Shown in pieces: positions 12,483 through 20,754 of a DNA stretch of 59,233 nucleotides. The notes under the pieces are model-generated. The model made no database searches, was not told the origin of the DNA, and saw nothing but the letters and a program-made list of their open reading frames with translations. Location: positions 1-59,233 of the forward strand of contig JANOKS010000041.1 of assembly GCA_031419455.1 (NCBI GenBank), written 5' to 3'. Origin of the DNA: UBA7672 sp031419455. GTDB lineage: Bacteria; Pseudomonadota; Alphaproteobacteria; Caulobacterales; Hyphomonadaceae. Each line of letters starts with the position of its first letter. Within the stretch, counting starts at the first letter, position 1. A program made the position numbers and the translations under genes.

Positions 12483-13571
12483 ATGACGGCCTACGCACTT
12501 CTTGCCCCCGGCGACCCAGCCCCGCGCGTCATGCAACGCAATTCGAGCGGCGAGCGCTACAATCTCGATCTCGCCGCCGGTCGCTCTCTGGCGCTCTGCT
12601 TCTTCCATGCCGCCACCACCCCGCATGCGGCTGCCGTCCTCGCAGCAGTGAAACAGCGCCGCGATCTATTCAACGATCTCCATGCGGCGTTTTTCGGCGT
12701 CACGACCGATCGCGAGGACGAGGCCCAGAAGCGTCTCGCCTCCATTCTGCCCGGCTACCGCTTCTTCTGGGACTACGACAATCTTGTCGCCCGCGCCTAC
12801 GGCGTCGTCCCGCTTGAAGGAGAGGGCATCTATTTCGGCAAGTGGGTGATCATCAATCCGATGATGCGCGTAACCGCCGTCATTCCGTTCCGCAAGGATC
12901 AGGGCGACATCGCCGAGGCGCTCGAGCATGTCGCGAGCATTCCCGCCGCTGGTCGCATCGCCGGCATGGACGTTCAGGCGCCGGTGATCATTCTCGACAA
13001 TGTCTTCGACCCGGACACCTGCCGGCAGCTGATCGCGGGTTATGACGCCGCCGACCGCGACCTGTCCGGCGTGATGCGCGAGATCGATGGCCGTACGCGC
13101 CTTGTGCTCGACGACGTGCAGAAGCGCCGCCGCGACTACATGCTGACCGATGAGACGGAGCGCAAGACCGTCACCGCGTTCATCCGCCGCCGCATCGTGC
13201 CGGAGATCGAGAAAATCCACCAGTTCACCGCGACGCGGATCGAGCGCTATCTCGTCGCCTGCTATGCCGCCGAGGATGAAGCGCACTTCCGGCCCCACCG
13301 CGACAACACGACCAAAGGCACGGCGCATCGCCGGTTCGCTGTGTCGATCAATCTGAGCGAGGATTTCGACGGCGGTGAAGTGGTGTTCCCGGAATACGGC
13401 GCGCGCGGGTTCCGTCCATCAACGGGCGGCGCCGTCGTGTTCTCATGCTCGCTGCTGCACGCCGTGACGCAGGTCTCGCGCGGACGGCGCTACGCCTTCC
13501 TGCCTTTCCTGTACGACGACGCGGCGGCGCAAGTGCGCGAGCAGAACAAGCAGTTCGTCGACCCCGGCTAA
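12483..13571 (+). CDS. Redoxin-like domain fused to Fe(II)/2OG dioxygenase
   Basis: A 362-residue two-domain protein. Residues 5-155 follow the peroxiredoxin/AhpC-TSA fold (LLAPGDPAPR, the strand before FFHAATTP, and a region near KWVIINP). However, the peroxidatic cysteine position, normally T-P-V-C, reads TPHAA, so peroxidase chemistry is not expected. Residues 165-350 are a prolyl-4-hydroxylase-type 2-oxoglutarate/Fe(II) dioxygenase, with iron ligands H272-x-D274 (in HFRPHRDN) and H326, and the 2OG-binding Arg336 (SRGRRY). It would hydroxylate a protein or small molecule that cannot be named. The start at 12483 is chosen over 12438 because the domain starts there and GGGAAA lies upstream. 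It overlaps the gltX stop by 4 bp, convergently. Confidence 0.82.
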   Translation: MTAYALLAPGDPAPRVMQRNSSGERYNLDLAAGRSLALCFFHAATTPHAAAVLAAVKQRRDLFNDLHAAFFGVTTDREDEAQKRLASILPGYRFFWDYDNLVARAYGVVPLEGEGIYFGKWVIINPMMRVTAVIPFRKDQGDIAEALEHVASIPAAGRIAGMDVQAPVIILDNVFDPDTCRQLIAGYDAADRDLSGVMREIDGRTRLVLDDVQKRRRDYMLTDETERKTVTAFIRRRIVPEIEKIHQFTATRIERYLVACYAAEDEAHFRPHRDNTTKGTAHRRFAVSINLSEDFDGGEVVFPEYGARGFRPSTGGAVVFSCSLLHAVTQVSRGRRYAFLPFLYDDAAAQVREQNKQFVDPG

Positions 13572-14923
13572 GCCGAGGCCTGCTCCAGACGCGCCCGCGC
13601 TTTCTCGGCGCCGATCAGCAGCAGCATCCGGTCCATCTCCGGCCCGTGCTCCTGGTCTGTCAGCACGCGGCGCAGGGGCTGGAACAGGCTCTTGCCCTTG
13701 CGGCCTGTCGTCGCCTTGACCGCCTCGGCCCATGTCTTCCACGTCTCCAGCGTGACGGCGCCCGCCGGAAAAAGCTTCGCCGCCTCGCCAACAAACGCCC
13801 TGTCGTCGGCATCGAAGTCCGGTCCCGTCAGCCCCCCGCCATAGACGACCGCCAGCCACAACGCTGCATCCTGCACGCCCTTGAGGTTGCCGCGCACCAC
13901 ATCCCAGAATTCCGGCGTCGCCTGGTCGCCATAGGCAAGCTTCGCCAGTCGTGGCTTCACCGTCTCGAAGCTCATCGCATGCACGATCTGCGCGTTGAGG
14001 CCATCGAGCTCGTTCTCGTCGAAGCGCGCCGGCGCGCGGCCCATCTTGGAGAACGCGAATTCGAGCGCCAGCTGTTGCAGGCTCTCACGCGCCTCCACGG
14101 GATCAGACGTGCCGATCTTGGCCAACAATGACAGGAGCGCGAGCGGTTCGTAGCCCTCATTTCGCAACTGCTCCGCCGACAACGAGCCGAGCCGTTTCGA
14201 CAGCCCCTGCCCGTCCGCGCCAATCAGCAGCGGCATGTGCGCCATTTCCGGCGGCTGCGCTCCCAAGGCCAGGAAGATCTCGATCTGCGCGCCGGAATTG
14301 GTGACGTGGTCTTCCCCGCGGATCACGTGCGTGATCTTCGCGTCCACATCATCCACCACGGACGGCATCGTGTAGAGGAAGGAGCCATCCTCGCGGATCA
14401 GCACGGGGTCCGACACCGACGACGTGTCGATCGACTGCTGCCCGCGCACGAGATCGTTCCATTCGGCGCGTCCGCCCGACAGCTTGAAGCGCCAGTGCGG
14501 CTTGCGGCCCTCCGCCTCCAGCACCCTGCGCTGTTCGTCCGTCAGCTCCAGCGAGGCGCGGTCATAGACCGGCGGCTTGTTGCGGCTCTGCGCGATCTTC
14601 TTGCGCCGCTCCAGTTCTTCCGGGCTTTCATAGCAGGCATAGAGAAGCCCCTTGGCCTTGAGCTGCTCGGCCGCCTCGCGATAGCGCTCGAACCTGTCCG
14701 ATTGCTTGAACGTCTCGTCCCACGTCATGCCCAGCCAGGTGAGATCGCGCCGGATGCCCTCCTCGTTCTCCTTGGTGGAGCGTTCAATGTCCGTGTCGTC
14801 GATGCGCAGCACGAACGTTCCGCCCTGGGCTTTCGCAAACAGCCAGTTCACCAGCGCGGTGCGGATGTTCCCGACGTGCAGCTTGCCCGTGGGCGAAGGC
14901 GCAAAGCGGACTTTGACGGTCAT
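13568..14923 (-). CDS. gltX: Glutamate--tRNA ligase
   Basis: A 451-residue class Ib aminoacyl-tRNA synthetase. RFAPSPTGKLHVGNIRTALV (5-24) carries the HIGH-type motif as HVGN, and the KMSKS-type loop reads GLSKRLGS. The catalytic fold is followed by an all-helical anticodon-binding C-terminal domain. Many alphaproteobacteria carry two GltX paralogues, one charging tRNA-Glu and one also misacylating tRNA-Gln; this shorter form could be either. Initiation at ATG 14923 fits the family's N-terminus. Confidence 0.95.
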   Translation of the reverse strand: MTVKVRFAPSPTGKLHVGNIRTALVNWLFAKAQGGTFVLRIDDTDIERSTKENEEGIRRDLTWLGMTWDETFKQSDRFERYREAAEQLKAKGLLYACYESPEELERRKKIAQSRNKPPVYDRASLELTDEQRRVLEAEGRKPHWRFKLSGGRAEWNDLVRGQQSIDTSSVSDPVLIREDGSFLYTMPSVVDDVDAKITHVIRGEDHVTNSGAQIEIFLALGAQPPEMAHMPLLIGADGQGLSKRLGSLSAEQLRNEGYEPLALLSLLAKIGTSDPVEARESLQQLALEFAFSKMGRAPARFDENELDGLNAQIVHAMSFETVKPRLAKLAYGDQATPEFWDVVRGNLKGVQDAALWLAVVYGGGLTGPDFDADDRAFVGEAAKLFPAGAVTLETWKTWAEAVKATTGRKGKSLFQPLRRVLTDQEHGPEMDRMLLLIGAEKARARLEQASA

Positions 14924-15010
14924 GTGTGGCTATTCCGGGTTGCGGAGGGGGTGGCCGGATGCATGTACCCATCCGGCCCGGCTTGGCAAGCTGAGGCGGC
15001 GATTCCCGCC

Positions 15011-16024
15011 CTACCCGAACGCCGCCGCATTGCGCGCAAAAAGTTCCGACATCAGCGTGGCGTCGAACATGCGCGCGCCATAGTCGATGGAGAACGAGTC
15101 GAGCCGCGACAGCAGGTTCACCCCCACGATCAAGGCCGGATCGCGATTGAGGTCCCACAGGTCGAAAATCGAGGCGTCAGCTGCGACGCAGCCGGCGTCA
15201 TCCACCTGGAATGCCCTCAGGTTCACGCGAGGCATGGCGATATGCTGCCCGACGATCTTGTGGCCCGTGACGCCGTACACGCGAACATTGTTCACGCGCT
15301 CCAGCCGGGGGTGGCGCCGGCGCAACGCGTCGCTCAGCGCCATGTTGGCGATGCAGACCTGCGCGCCCGTGTCGAGCATGAACCTCACATTCACGCTCCC
15401 GACCTTGCCATCAATCTCCGCCAGCAGGCCGTTACGCACGCGCATGTTGCCCAGCGCCTTGCGGGTCGCGCGGCGCGTCGGCTCGACCCTCACCTGCTTC
15501 TGCTTGATGTTGAACACCAGCCTGCGCCCTGCAAACATGTCGGCGCCCAGGATGCCGTCCTCACGCTGCATGGTGGAGTCCGGCAGCACGGCGACCCGAA
15601 GGGCGTCCTTCGTCACGACGCCACACTCGACACGATCAAGGCGCGCAACAGGCATCTCGGCCGTGCCGGTCGTTCCCACGACTGTTGCAACGCCGATTGC
15701 GGGAGTTCGCAGTCGCTCAAGCATCCGGTTGGCGATCACCGTCGTGGTCGAGCCGGTATCGACCATGAACTGGAACGGGCCCTGCCCGTTGATCATCACG
15801 GTGGCGGTTGGGCGACCATAGATATCGACCCACGCGTCGGGCAGGTAATCAATCTCGCGATCTTGCGTGGGGTTGATACCGATCGACGTTGACGGCACGC
15901 CTGACGGTGCCCTCTGGGCAATGGCTGGCTGGCCTGCGCCCAGCACTGGCAGGCCAAGCGCGGGAATCGCGCCCAGCACGGATCGCCGCGAAACCAGCAC
16001 GGACCGCCGCGAAAACTGTGTCAT
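15011..16024 (-). CDS. Exported retropepsin-like aspartic protease
   Basis: A 337-residue protein with two retropepsin-type half-domains in one chain. Each has a catalytic triplet: D89-T-G (FQFMVDTGSTTTVIAN) and D218-T-G (VRFMLDTGAQVCIAN). Each half is followed by a loop such as DGILGAD (156-162) and PALIVGVNLL (296-305), the psi-loop of aspartic proteases. The N-terminus carries a duplicated twin-arginine stretch, SRRSVL at 5-10 and again at 12-17, then a hydrophobic core ending at AIAQ, so export by Tat is likely. The start at 16024 is chosen to begin at MTQFSRRSVL; a longer frame adds unrelated residues. The substrate is unknown. Confidence 0.8.
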   Translation of the reverse strand: MTQFSRRSVLVSRRSVLGAIPALGLPVLGAGQPAIAQRAPSGVPSTSIGINPTQDREIDYLPDAWVDIYGRPTATVMINGQGPFQFMVDTGSTTTVIANRMLERLRTPAIGVATVVGTTGTAEMPVARLDRVECGVVTKDALRVAVLPDSTMQREDGILGADMFAGRRLVFNIKQKQVRVEPTRRATRKALGNMRVRNGLLAEIDGKVGSVNVRFMLDTGAQVCIANMALSDALRRRHPRLERVNNVRVYGVTGHKIVGQHIAMPRVNLRAFQVDDAGCVAADASIFDLWDLNRDPALIVGVNLLSRLDSFSIDYGARMFDATLMSELFARNAAAFG

Positions 16025-16135
16025 GGGCGTCCTCCCGCCCGTCGCCTTTAGCGGCGACTTTTGTCTGCAGTCAGCATGATCCTCGCCGCGTCCCACGGCA
16101 AGGGCGACGTACCAGTCAGCCGTTCGACATTTCCG

Positions 16136-16546
16136 CTAGATGCCCGGCAAAGCGGCCAGAAGCACCATCGCGATGCCGGCCAGCGCAACAGTCCAGACTA
16201 TCGTGCGAAGGAAGGGCACGCCGATCGCGTAGAGCGGCAAGAAGGCCACCCGGCCCCAGAAATAGAGCTGTGCTCCCAGGGCGGCGAGGTCGCTGTCCTG
16301 CGGAACCTGCGCCTCGACCAGGATCGCCGCCACGAACAACGGGAATGTCTCGACGAAGTTCTTCCACGCCCGGTCCAGCCGCGCCGCTACCTTGCCGATC
16401 GCCGCACCTGGCTCGTCGCGCGGGCCCACAGCCCAGGGCAGGCCACGCGCCAGCACGGTCGGAATGACAGCGGCCAGCAAGTAGATGACCCCGAGCAAGG
16501 CGCTCGCCCACAGCATGGTTATTTCGGTTGAGCCGAGATCCGGCAT
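16136..16546 (-). CDS. MAPEG family membrane protein
   Basis: A 136-residue four-helix integral membrane protein of the MAPEG family (membrane-associated proteins in eicosanoid and glutathione metabolism). The segments are about 8-28, 60-75 (FPLFVAAILVEA), 82-103 and 110-132. The motif around RAWKNFVETFPLFVA is typical of bacterial members. The start at 16546 is preferred over 16564 because a strong GGGGAGG lies 6 bases before it. Function may be glutathione-dependent detoxification, but catalysis is often lost in bacterial copies. Confidence 0.8.
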   Translation of the reverse strand: MPDLGSTEITMLWASALLGVIYLLAAVIPTVLARGLPWAVGPRDEPGAAIGKVAARLDRAWKNFVETFPLFVAAILVEAQVPQDSDLAALGAQLYFWGRVAFLPLYAIGVPFLRTIVWTVALAGIAMVLLAALPGI

Positions 16547-16639
16547 GTACGCCTCCCCTGACATATATCCGGGAGCGTACGCTTGAACTGTCTAGTTGCA
16601 ATCGGCGCCGTGGCGTCAGTCGCCGCCGGTCGGCGGCCG

Positions 16640-16861
16640 TTATTTCACCCGGGTGATCGACTTGATCCCGAGGGGCGGCAGCCCCGAACGCTCGGAGATA
16701 GCCTTGTCCTGCGCCTCGATGGCGGCGCGAATGGCGCCGTCCTTGTCGTAGGGATCTTCCAGCACATCTGCCGGAACCTTGCGGTTCGACTTCTGGCTGC
16801 CGTCTTCATAAACGACGTTGAAAAAGACGAATTCGGCGCGAGCAGTCGGCTTCCTGGCCAT
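16640..16861 (-). CDS. Conserved-looking small protein, unknown
   Basis: A 73-residue protein, charged and soluble. It begins MARKPTARAEFVFFNVVYEDGS, then an acidic DVLEDPYDKDGAIRAAIEAQ, and ends GLPPLGIKSITRVK. A GGAG ribosome binding site precedes the ATG by a suitable distance. The codon use and beta-strand/helix alternation look like a real gene rather than a shadow. I do not recognise a family. It stands between the oxidoreductase at 16983 and MAPEG, all on the minus strand. Confidence 0.6.
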   Translation of the reverse strand: MARKPTARAEFVFFNVVYEDGSQKSNRKVPADVLEDPYDKDGAIRAAIEAQDKAISERSGLPPLGIKSITRVK

Positions 16862-16982
16862 GTGTCAGTCTCCGGGGCTCGGTTGGGGGCTGCGGCTGAT
16901 CTGGGCCGGGCGTCGTGAATCGCAAGGGGTTGCGACAAGCTGCGGCGCGTCTAGGGCAGAAACAGCTGCTTTGAAAGGTCGT

Positions 16983-17969
16983 TTACGCCGCAGCGACCGA
17001 CTGTTCGGCCATCGCGCAGCCTTCAACCAGCTCGGCCATCGCCGCCGCACGGGCGCCAACGCCACCGGTGATGACCGGGGCCGCGCGACCTTGCACGGCT
17101 GCAACAAACGCCTCGTCAGCCGCTTTCAGCGGGTCCGGCAGGATCGCGGACACGTCGGCGCGGATGTCGAACTTCGTGGTGTTTTTCACTTCACGCGTGA
17201 TGAAATCGATCTCGACCACGCCCGAAGCGTACTCGATCTTCATCCAGCGCTCGCGCTTCTCGGCGCAGCGCGATGCGGTGAGCTTGGCGTGCCCGTTGTT
17301 GGCGAAGTGCAGCTCGGCCGAGGCATGGTCCAGCAGGCGCGTATGCGCGCTGTAGCCAGCGCCATCCGCGCCCTTCACTTCACCGCCGAACAGTTCAGCC
17401 GTGAGATCGAGATCGTGGATCATCAGGTCGAACACGACCGACACGTCTTCACAGCGGCCTTCCGGCGAGGCGGGGCCATTGCGGACAGCTTCGATGCGCT
17501 TCGGACGCTCGCCCGTGGAGAACAGCCCCATCGCCCGGAACACCAGACGCTCCTGGTGGCCAACGGAAAGAACCAGATCGCGCTCCAGCGCCAGCTTGGC
17601 CAGCGAGCGCGCTTCAACGCCCGTCAGCGCCAGGGGCTTCTCGACCAGCGCATGCTTGCCGGCTTCCAGCGCCTTGCGCGTGAGAGCGGCGTGCGACGAC
17701 GCCGAGGTCGCGATGACCAGCGCATCGCAAACATCTGCCAGCGCTTCAAATGTCGTGAACACGGCGCCCGTGCCGACCTTCGCCACGACCTTGGCCGCAG
17801 CTTCTGCGCTCAGATCAAAGACGCCGACGAATTCTGCATGTTCGCTCGCGGCGAACTTCTGCGCGTGGTAGCCACCGAAGACACCCGCGCCGATCACGCC
17901 AACCCGGACCTTGCCCTGGTGGCGACCGACGACAGTGGCCGTTCTGGCCGGGTTCTCGATACGCTTCAA
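16983..17969 (-). CDS. Gfo/Idh/MocA family oxidoreductase
   Basis: A 328-residue NAD(P)-dependent oxidoreductase. The N-terminal Rossmann fold reads VRVGVIGAGVFGGYHAQKFA, followed by VEKPLAL, which carries the family's E-K-P motif. The C-terminal alpha/beta domain holds the substrate site (VFDLMIHDLDL). Members act on sugars, inositols or bilins; the substrate here is not evident. I prefer the TTG at 17969 because GGAGGG lies 7 bases upstream. A GTG at 17987 is in frame but overlaps that site. The last residues are alanine-rich. The divergent reductase gene begins at 18150. Confidence 0.82.
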   Translation of the reverse strand: MKRIENPARTATVVGRHQGKVRVGVIGAGVFGGYHAQKFAASEHAEFVGVFDLSAEAAAKVVAKVGTGAVFTTFEALADVCDALVIATSASSHAALTRKALEAGKHALVEKPLALTGVEARSLAKLALERDLVLSVGHQERLVFRAMGLFSTGERPKRIEAVRNGPASPEGRCEDVSVVFDLMIHDLDLTAELFGGEVKGADGAGYSAHTRLLDHASAELHFANNGHAKLTASRCAEKRERWMKIEYASGVVEIDFITREVKNTTKFDIRADVSAILPDPLKAADEAFVAAVQGRAAPVITGGVGARAAAMAELVEGCAMAEQSVAAA

Positions 17970-18149
17970 AACGCTACCCTCCGACACGCCCTAAGGCGCA
18001 GGGTGAGCAGATACGCGAATATCGCAGCCGCACAATGAGCGGGGGCATCAAGGTTGGTTACAGTATCTTTCAACCGGCAAATGCCCGAAAAGACTGGAAA
18101 AATCCGTGCAAAGGCGCAATGAGCGCCGTGCGACAAATTGGAGGCCGTA

Positions 18150-19172
18150 ATGGCGTCAGTAACATCCCGTGAATGGCGCCTCCGCGCCCGACCCGTCGGC
18201 GAGCCGAAACTCACGGACTTTGAACTCGCTACGGCTGAATCGCCCGATCCGGGTCCAGGCCAGGTCCAGGTCCGCAACCTGTGGATGACCGTCGATCCGT
18301 ACATGCGCGGCCGCATGAACGACGCCAAGAGCTATGCCGCCCCCTTCGAGCTGGGGCAGGCCATGAACGGCGGCGCGGTCGGCCAGGTGGTCGCCTCCCG
18401 TGATGATAATTTCAAACCCGGTGACCTCGTGTCCTCGTTCGCCGGCTGGCGGGAGGCCTTCACCGCCCCCGCCGCCGCCGTGAACCTCGCCAAGCTCCCG
18501 AATCTCCAGCTGCCCACCCAGGCCTATCTCGGCGTCGCCGGCATGCCGGGTCACACAGCGTGGGCAGGCCTCCTCAAGATCGGCGAGCCCAAGCCGGGCG
18601 AGACCGTGTTCGTCTCCGGCGCTGCCGGCGCCGTCGGCTCCCTCGTCGGCCAGATCGCCAAGATCAAGGGCTGCCACGTGGTCGGTACCGCGGGCGGCAA
18701 GGACAAGTGCGACTACCTGAAGTCCATCGGCTTCGACGAGGCGATCGACTATCGCGCCGCCGGCGACCTCCGCGGCCTCACCAAGGCGCTCCAGCAAGCC
18801 GCGCCAAAGGGCGTCGACGTCTACTTCGATAATGTCGGCGGCGATCACCTCACCGCCGCCATCGCCTGCGCCAACATGAATGCGCGCATGCCGATCTGCG
18901 GGATGATCTCGCTCTACAACGCCTCCAGCCCGACGCCCGGTCCGAACAACATGATGAACATCATCGGCCGCCGCATCAAACTTCAGGGCTTCATCGTCTC
19001 CGACTTCACCACCACCTATCCGGAGTTCGTGCAGGAAATGGCCGGCTGGATCGCCTCCGGAAAGATCAAGTACGAGGAAACCGTCATGACCGGGATCGAA
19101 AAGGCCCCCGAAGCCTTCCTCGCCCTGTTCAGCGGCGGAAACACCGGCAAGATGCTCGTGAAACTCGGCTAG
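18150..19172 (+). CDS. NADP-dependent medium-chain reductase (PTGR/CurA-like)
   Basis: A 340-residue zinc-independent medium-chain dehydrogenase/reductase of the leukotriene B4 dehydrogenase/CurA type, which reduces the double bond of alpha,beta-unsaturated ketones with NADPH. Diagnostic segments are MTVDPYMRGRMND (about 45-57), the glycine-rich VSGAAGAVGSLVGQIAKIKG in the nucleotide fold, and a DVYFDNVGGD loop. The ATG at 18150 has GGAGG 7 bases upstream; the in-frame TTG at 18138 would overlap that site. It is a single gene with a 180-bp divergent gap shared with the oxidoreductase. Confidence 0.9.
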   Translation: MASVTSREWRLRARPVGEPKLTDFELATAESPDPGPGQVQVRNLWMTVDPYMRGRMNDAKSYAAPFELGQAMNGGAVGQVVASRDDNFKPGDLVSSFAGWREAFTAPAAAVNLAKLPNLQLPTQAYLGVAGMPGHTAWAGLLKIGEPKPGETVFVSGAAGAVGSLVGQIAKIKGCHVVGTAGGKDKCDYLKSIGFDEAIDYRAAGDLRGLTKALQQAAPKGVDVYFDNVGGDHLTAAIACANMNARMPICGMISLYNASSPTPGPNNMMNIIGRRIKLQGFIVSDFTTTYPEFVQEMAGWIASGKIKYEETVMTGIEKAPEAFLALFSGGNTGKMLVKLG

Positions 19173-19273
19173 CCAGCCTATACAGCCCTCAAGACCCCAA
19201 GGTCTTTCGCCTTCCCATAGTGGAATACACCTGCCGCGCGGACCGCGGCTGCATGTTTGAAAGAAGACCAGCA

Positions 19274-20182
19274 ATGGCCCGCCTGTTCGACAGCTATGTG
19301 ATGGTGGACTGGAGCGCCGCCTCCAAGCCAGCCACCGGCGCTGACTCCATCTGGATCGGCGCGCTCACGCCGGACTCGCGCCTCAAGCTGGCGTTCAAGG
19401 CGTCGAACCCGCCCACGCGCGCCAAGGCGCTCGAAGAGCTGACCGACTTGCTCGGCCGCTGCCTCAAGCGCGGCGACCGCGTGCTCGTCGGCATGGACTT
19501 CCCGATGGGCTTCACCGCCGGGACCGCCAAAGCGCTCAAGCTGAAAGGCGAGGCGCCGTGGCGTGCGACGCGCGATTTCCTGCTCAAGGAAATGAAGGAC
19601 AAGCCCGACAACTCGAACAACCGCTTTGCGCTTGCAGCGCGGATGAACCGCCTCATTTCCGAAGGGCCGTTCCCGTTCTGGGGCTGCTCCAAGAAGGACG
19701 AGCTGACCACGCTCGCCATGAAGAAGACGCGCGAACACGGCCCGAAGGACATTCCCGAATTCCGCGTCACGGAAGAGCACGTCGCCGAGACGCGCAAGCT
19801 CCGCCCTCAACCCGTGTGGAAGATCGCCTATGCCGGCGCCGTCGGCGGCCAGACCCTTACCGGCCTGCCCGCGGTCGAGCGCCTGCGCGCGTCCTTCCCC
19901 GCCATGAAGATCTGGCCGTTTGAACTGCCCCTCGCCAAACTCGACGAGGAAGCCCTCACAGGCACGCGTATCGTCGTCGCCGAAATCTACCCCCAGCTCG
20001 TCGCCAAGCAGATCGGCGCCAGCGAAATCCGCGACGAGGCCCAGGTCCGCACCATGGCCGAATGGTTCGCCGAGCGTGACGCGAACGGAAAGCTCGGCCA
20101 GGTATTCGCTACGGAAGCCAAGCTCACCGACGCCCAGAAGGACGTGGTGACGCAAGAGGAAGGCTGGATTCTGGGGATATAA
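19274..20182 (+). CDS. DUF429-like protein of unknown function
   Basis: A 302-residue soluble protein. It opens with YVMVDWSAASKP, has VLVGMDFPMGF around residue 75 and AEIYPQL around 236. The order D-W-S, then D-F-P, then E-x-Y-P resembles RNase H-like DUF429 proteins, which keep acidic residues at the ends of strands. The central region (PFPFWGCSKKDE) is well ordered and lacks signal or membrane segments. Related genes are sometimes labelled as cofactor biosynthesis proteins without evidence. The start at 19274 follows AAGAAGA; frames from 19220 are less likely. No partner is evident. Confidence 0.6.
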   Translation: MARLFDSYVMVDWSAASKPATGADSIWIGALTPDSRLKLAFKASNPPTRAKALEELTDLLGRCLKRGDRVLVGMDFPMGFTAGTAKALKLKGEAPWRATRDFLLKEMKDKPDNSNNRFALAARMNRLISEGPFPFWGCSKKDELTTLAMKKTREHGPKDIPEFRVTEEHVAETRKLRPQPVWKIAYAGAVGGQTLTGLPAVERLRASFPAMKIWPFELPLAKLDEEALTGTRIVVAEIYPQLVAKQIGASEIRDEAQVRTMAEWFAERDANGKLGQVFATEAKLTDAQKDVVTQEEGWILGI

Positions 20183-20278
20183 TCCTGCCTTCCCCGCACG
20201 TCCGGTATTGAAGAATCGTGACAATCGGCGCCCGATCAGGGGCCGCTCTGTCGCGGCTTCAAAACTGCGAGCGGGCAA

Positions 20279-20548
20279 ATGAACAAGTCCGACCTCATCA
20301 AGCTGATCGCCGACACCAACGGCATCAAGCTCACCGAAGCGACGCGGTTCGTGGACGCCGTGTTCGACACGATCACGCTACAGCTCAAACGCGGCGAGCA
20401 GGTCGCGATCTCCGGCTTCGGCACGTTCGTCACCAAAACCCGCGCCGCCCGCGACGGCCGCAACCCCGCCACTGGCATGACGATCAAGATTCCCGCGCGA
20501 ACGGCAGCTGCATTCAAGCCGGCCGCGGCGATGAAGGATTTGAAGTAA
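20279..20548 (+). CDS. HU-family DNA-binding protein
   Basis: An 89-residue nucleoid protein of standard HU length: MNKSDLIKLIADTNGIKLTE, the dimer core VFDTITLQLKRGEQVAISGF, GTFVTKTRAARDGRNPATG for the DNA-binding arm, and a basic/alanine tail. It bends and compacts DNA as a dimer. It has its own ATG after a 96-bp gap and a perfect hairpin 10 bp past its stop. Whether it is the main HU or a paralogue cannot be told from one copy. Confidence 0.95.
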   Translation: MNKSDLIKLIADTNGIKLTEATRFVDAVFDTITLQLKRGEQVAISGFGTFVTKTRAARDGRNPATGMTIKIPARTAAAFKPAAAMKDLK

Positions 20549-20557
20549 CTCTGGACC

Positions 20558-20575
20558 GCCGGGCTCCTGCCCGGC
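20558..20575 (+). terminator. Hairpin after the HU gene
   Basis: GCCGGGC-TCCT-GCCCGGC, a perfect 7-bp GC stem with a 4-base loop, begins 10 bp after the HU stop codon. No uridine run follows, so termination is probable from position but not certain. Confidence 0.45.
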
Positions 20576-20627
20576 AGCGCGTCGCGTAGCGATGCGGCAT
20601 GCCTCAAGCATTGCCACGACGTTTCAT

Positions 20628-20727
20628 TGTCATTCCGGCCGAAGCGCGCAGCGCGTAGAGCCGGAACCCAGGAGCTGCTCGCGCCGCCCCTGGGTTCCGG
20701 GCCTCGCTATGCTCGCCCGGAACGACA
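20628..20727. repeat. Dispersed palindromic repeat (complete copy)
   Basis: A 100-bp palindromic element: TGTCATTCCGG at the left, GGAACGACA at the right, and a perfect 12-bp inverted pair CCGGAACCCAGG (20661-20672) / CCTGGGTTCCGG (20689-20700) in the middle. Its left half recurs at 28691-28737 with few changes. It lies between HU and the MATE gene (convergent), the usual place for REP-type sequences. Confidence 0.75.
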
Positions 20728-20754
20728 ATCTGAGAGGCTACCGCAGCAAACTTC

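Noticed and set aside
14237..15892. A 551-codon plus-strand ORF
   Set aside because: It lies opposite gltX and the retropepsin-like gene, both with clear motifs; its translation is rich in Arg/His/Ala as expected of an antisense shadow.
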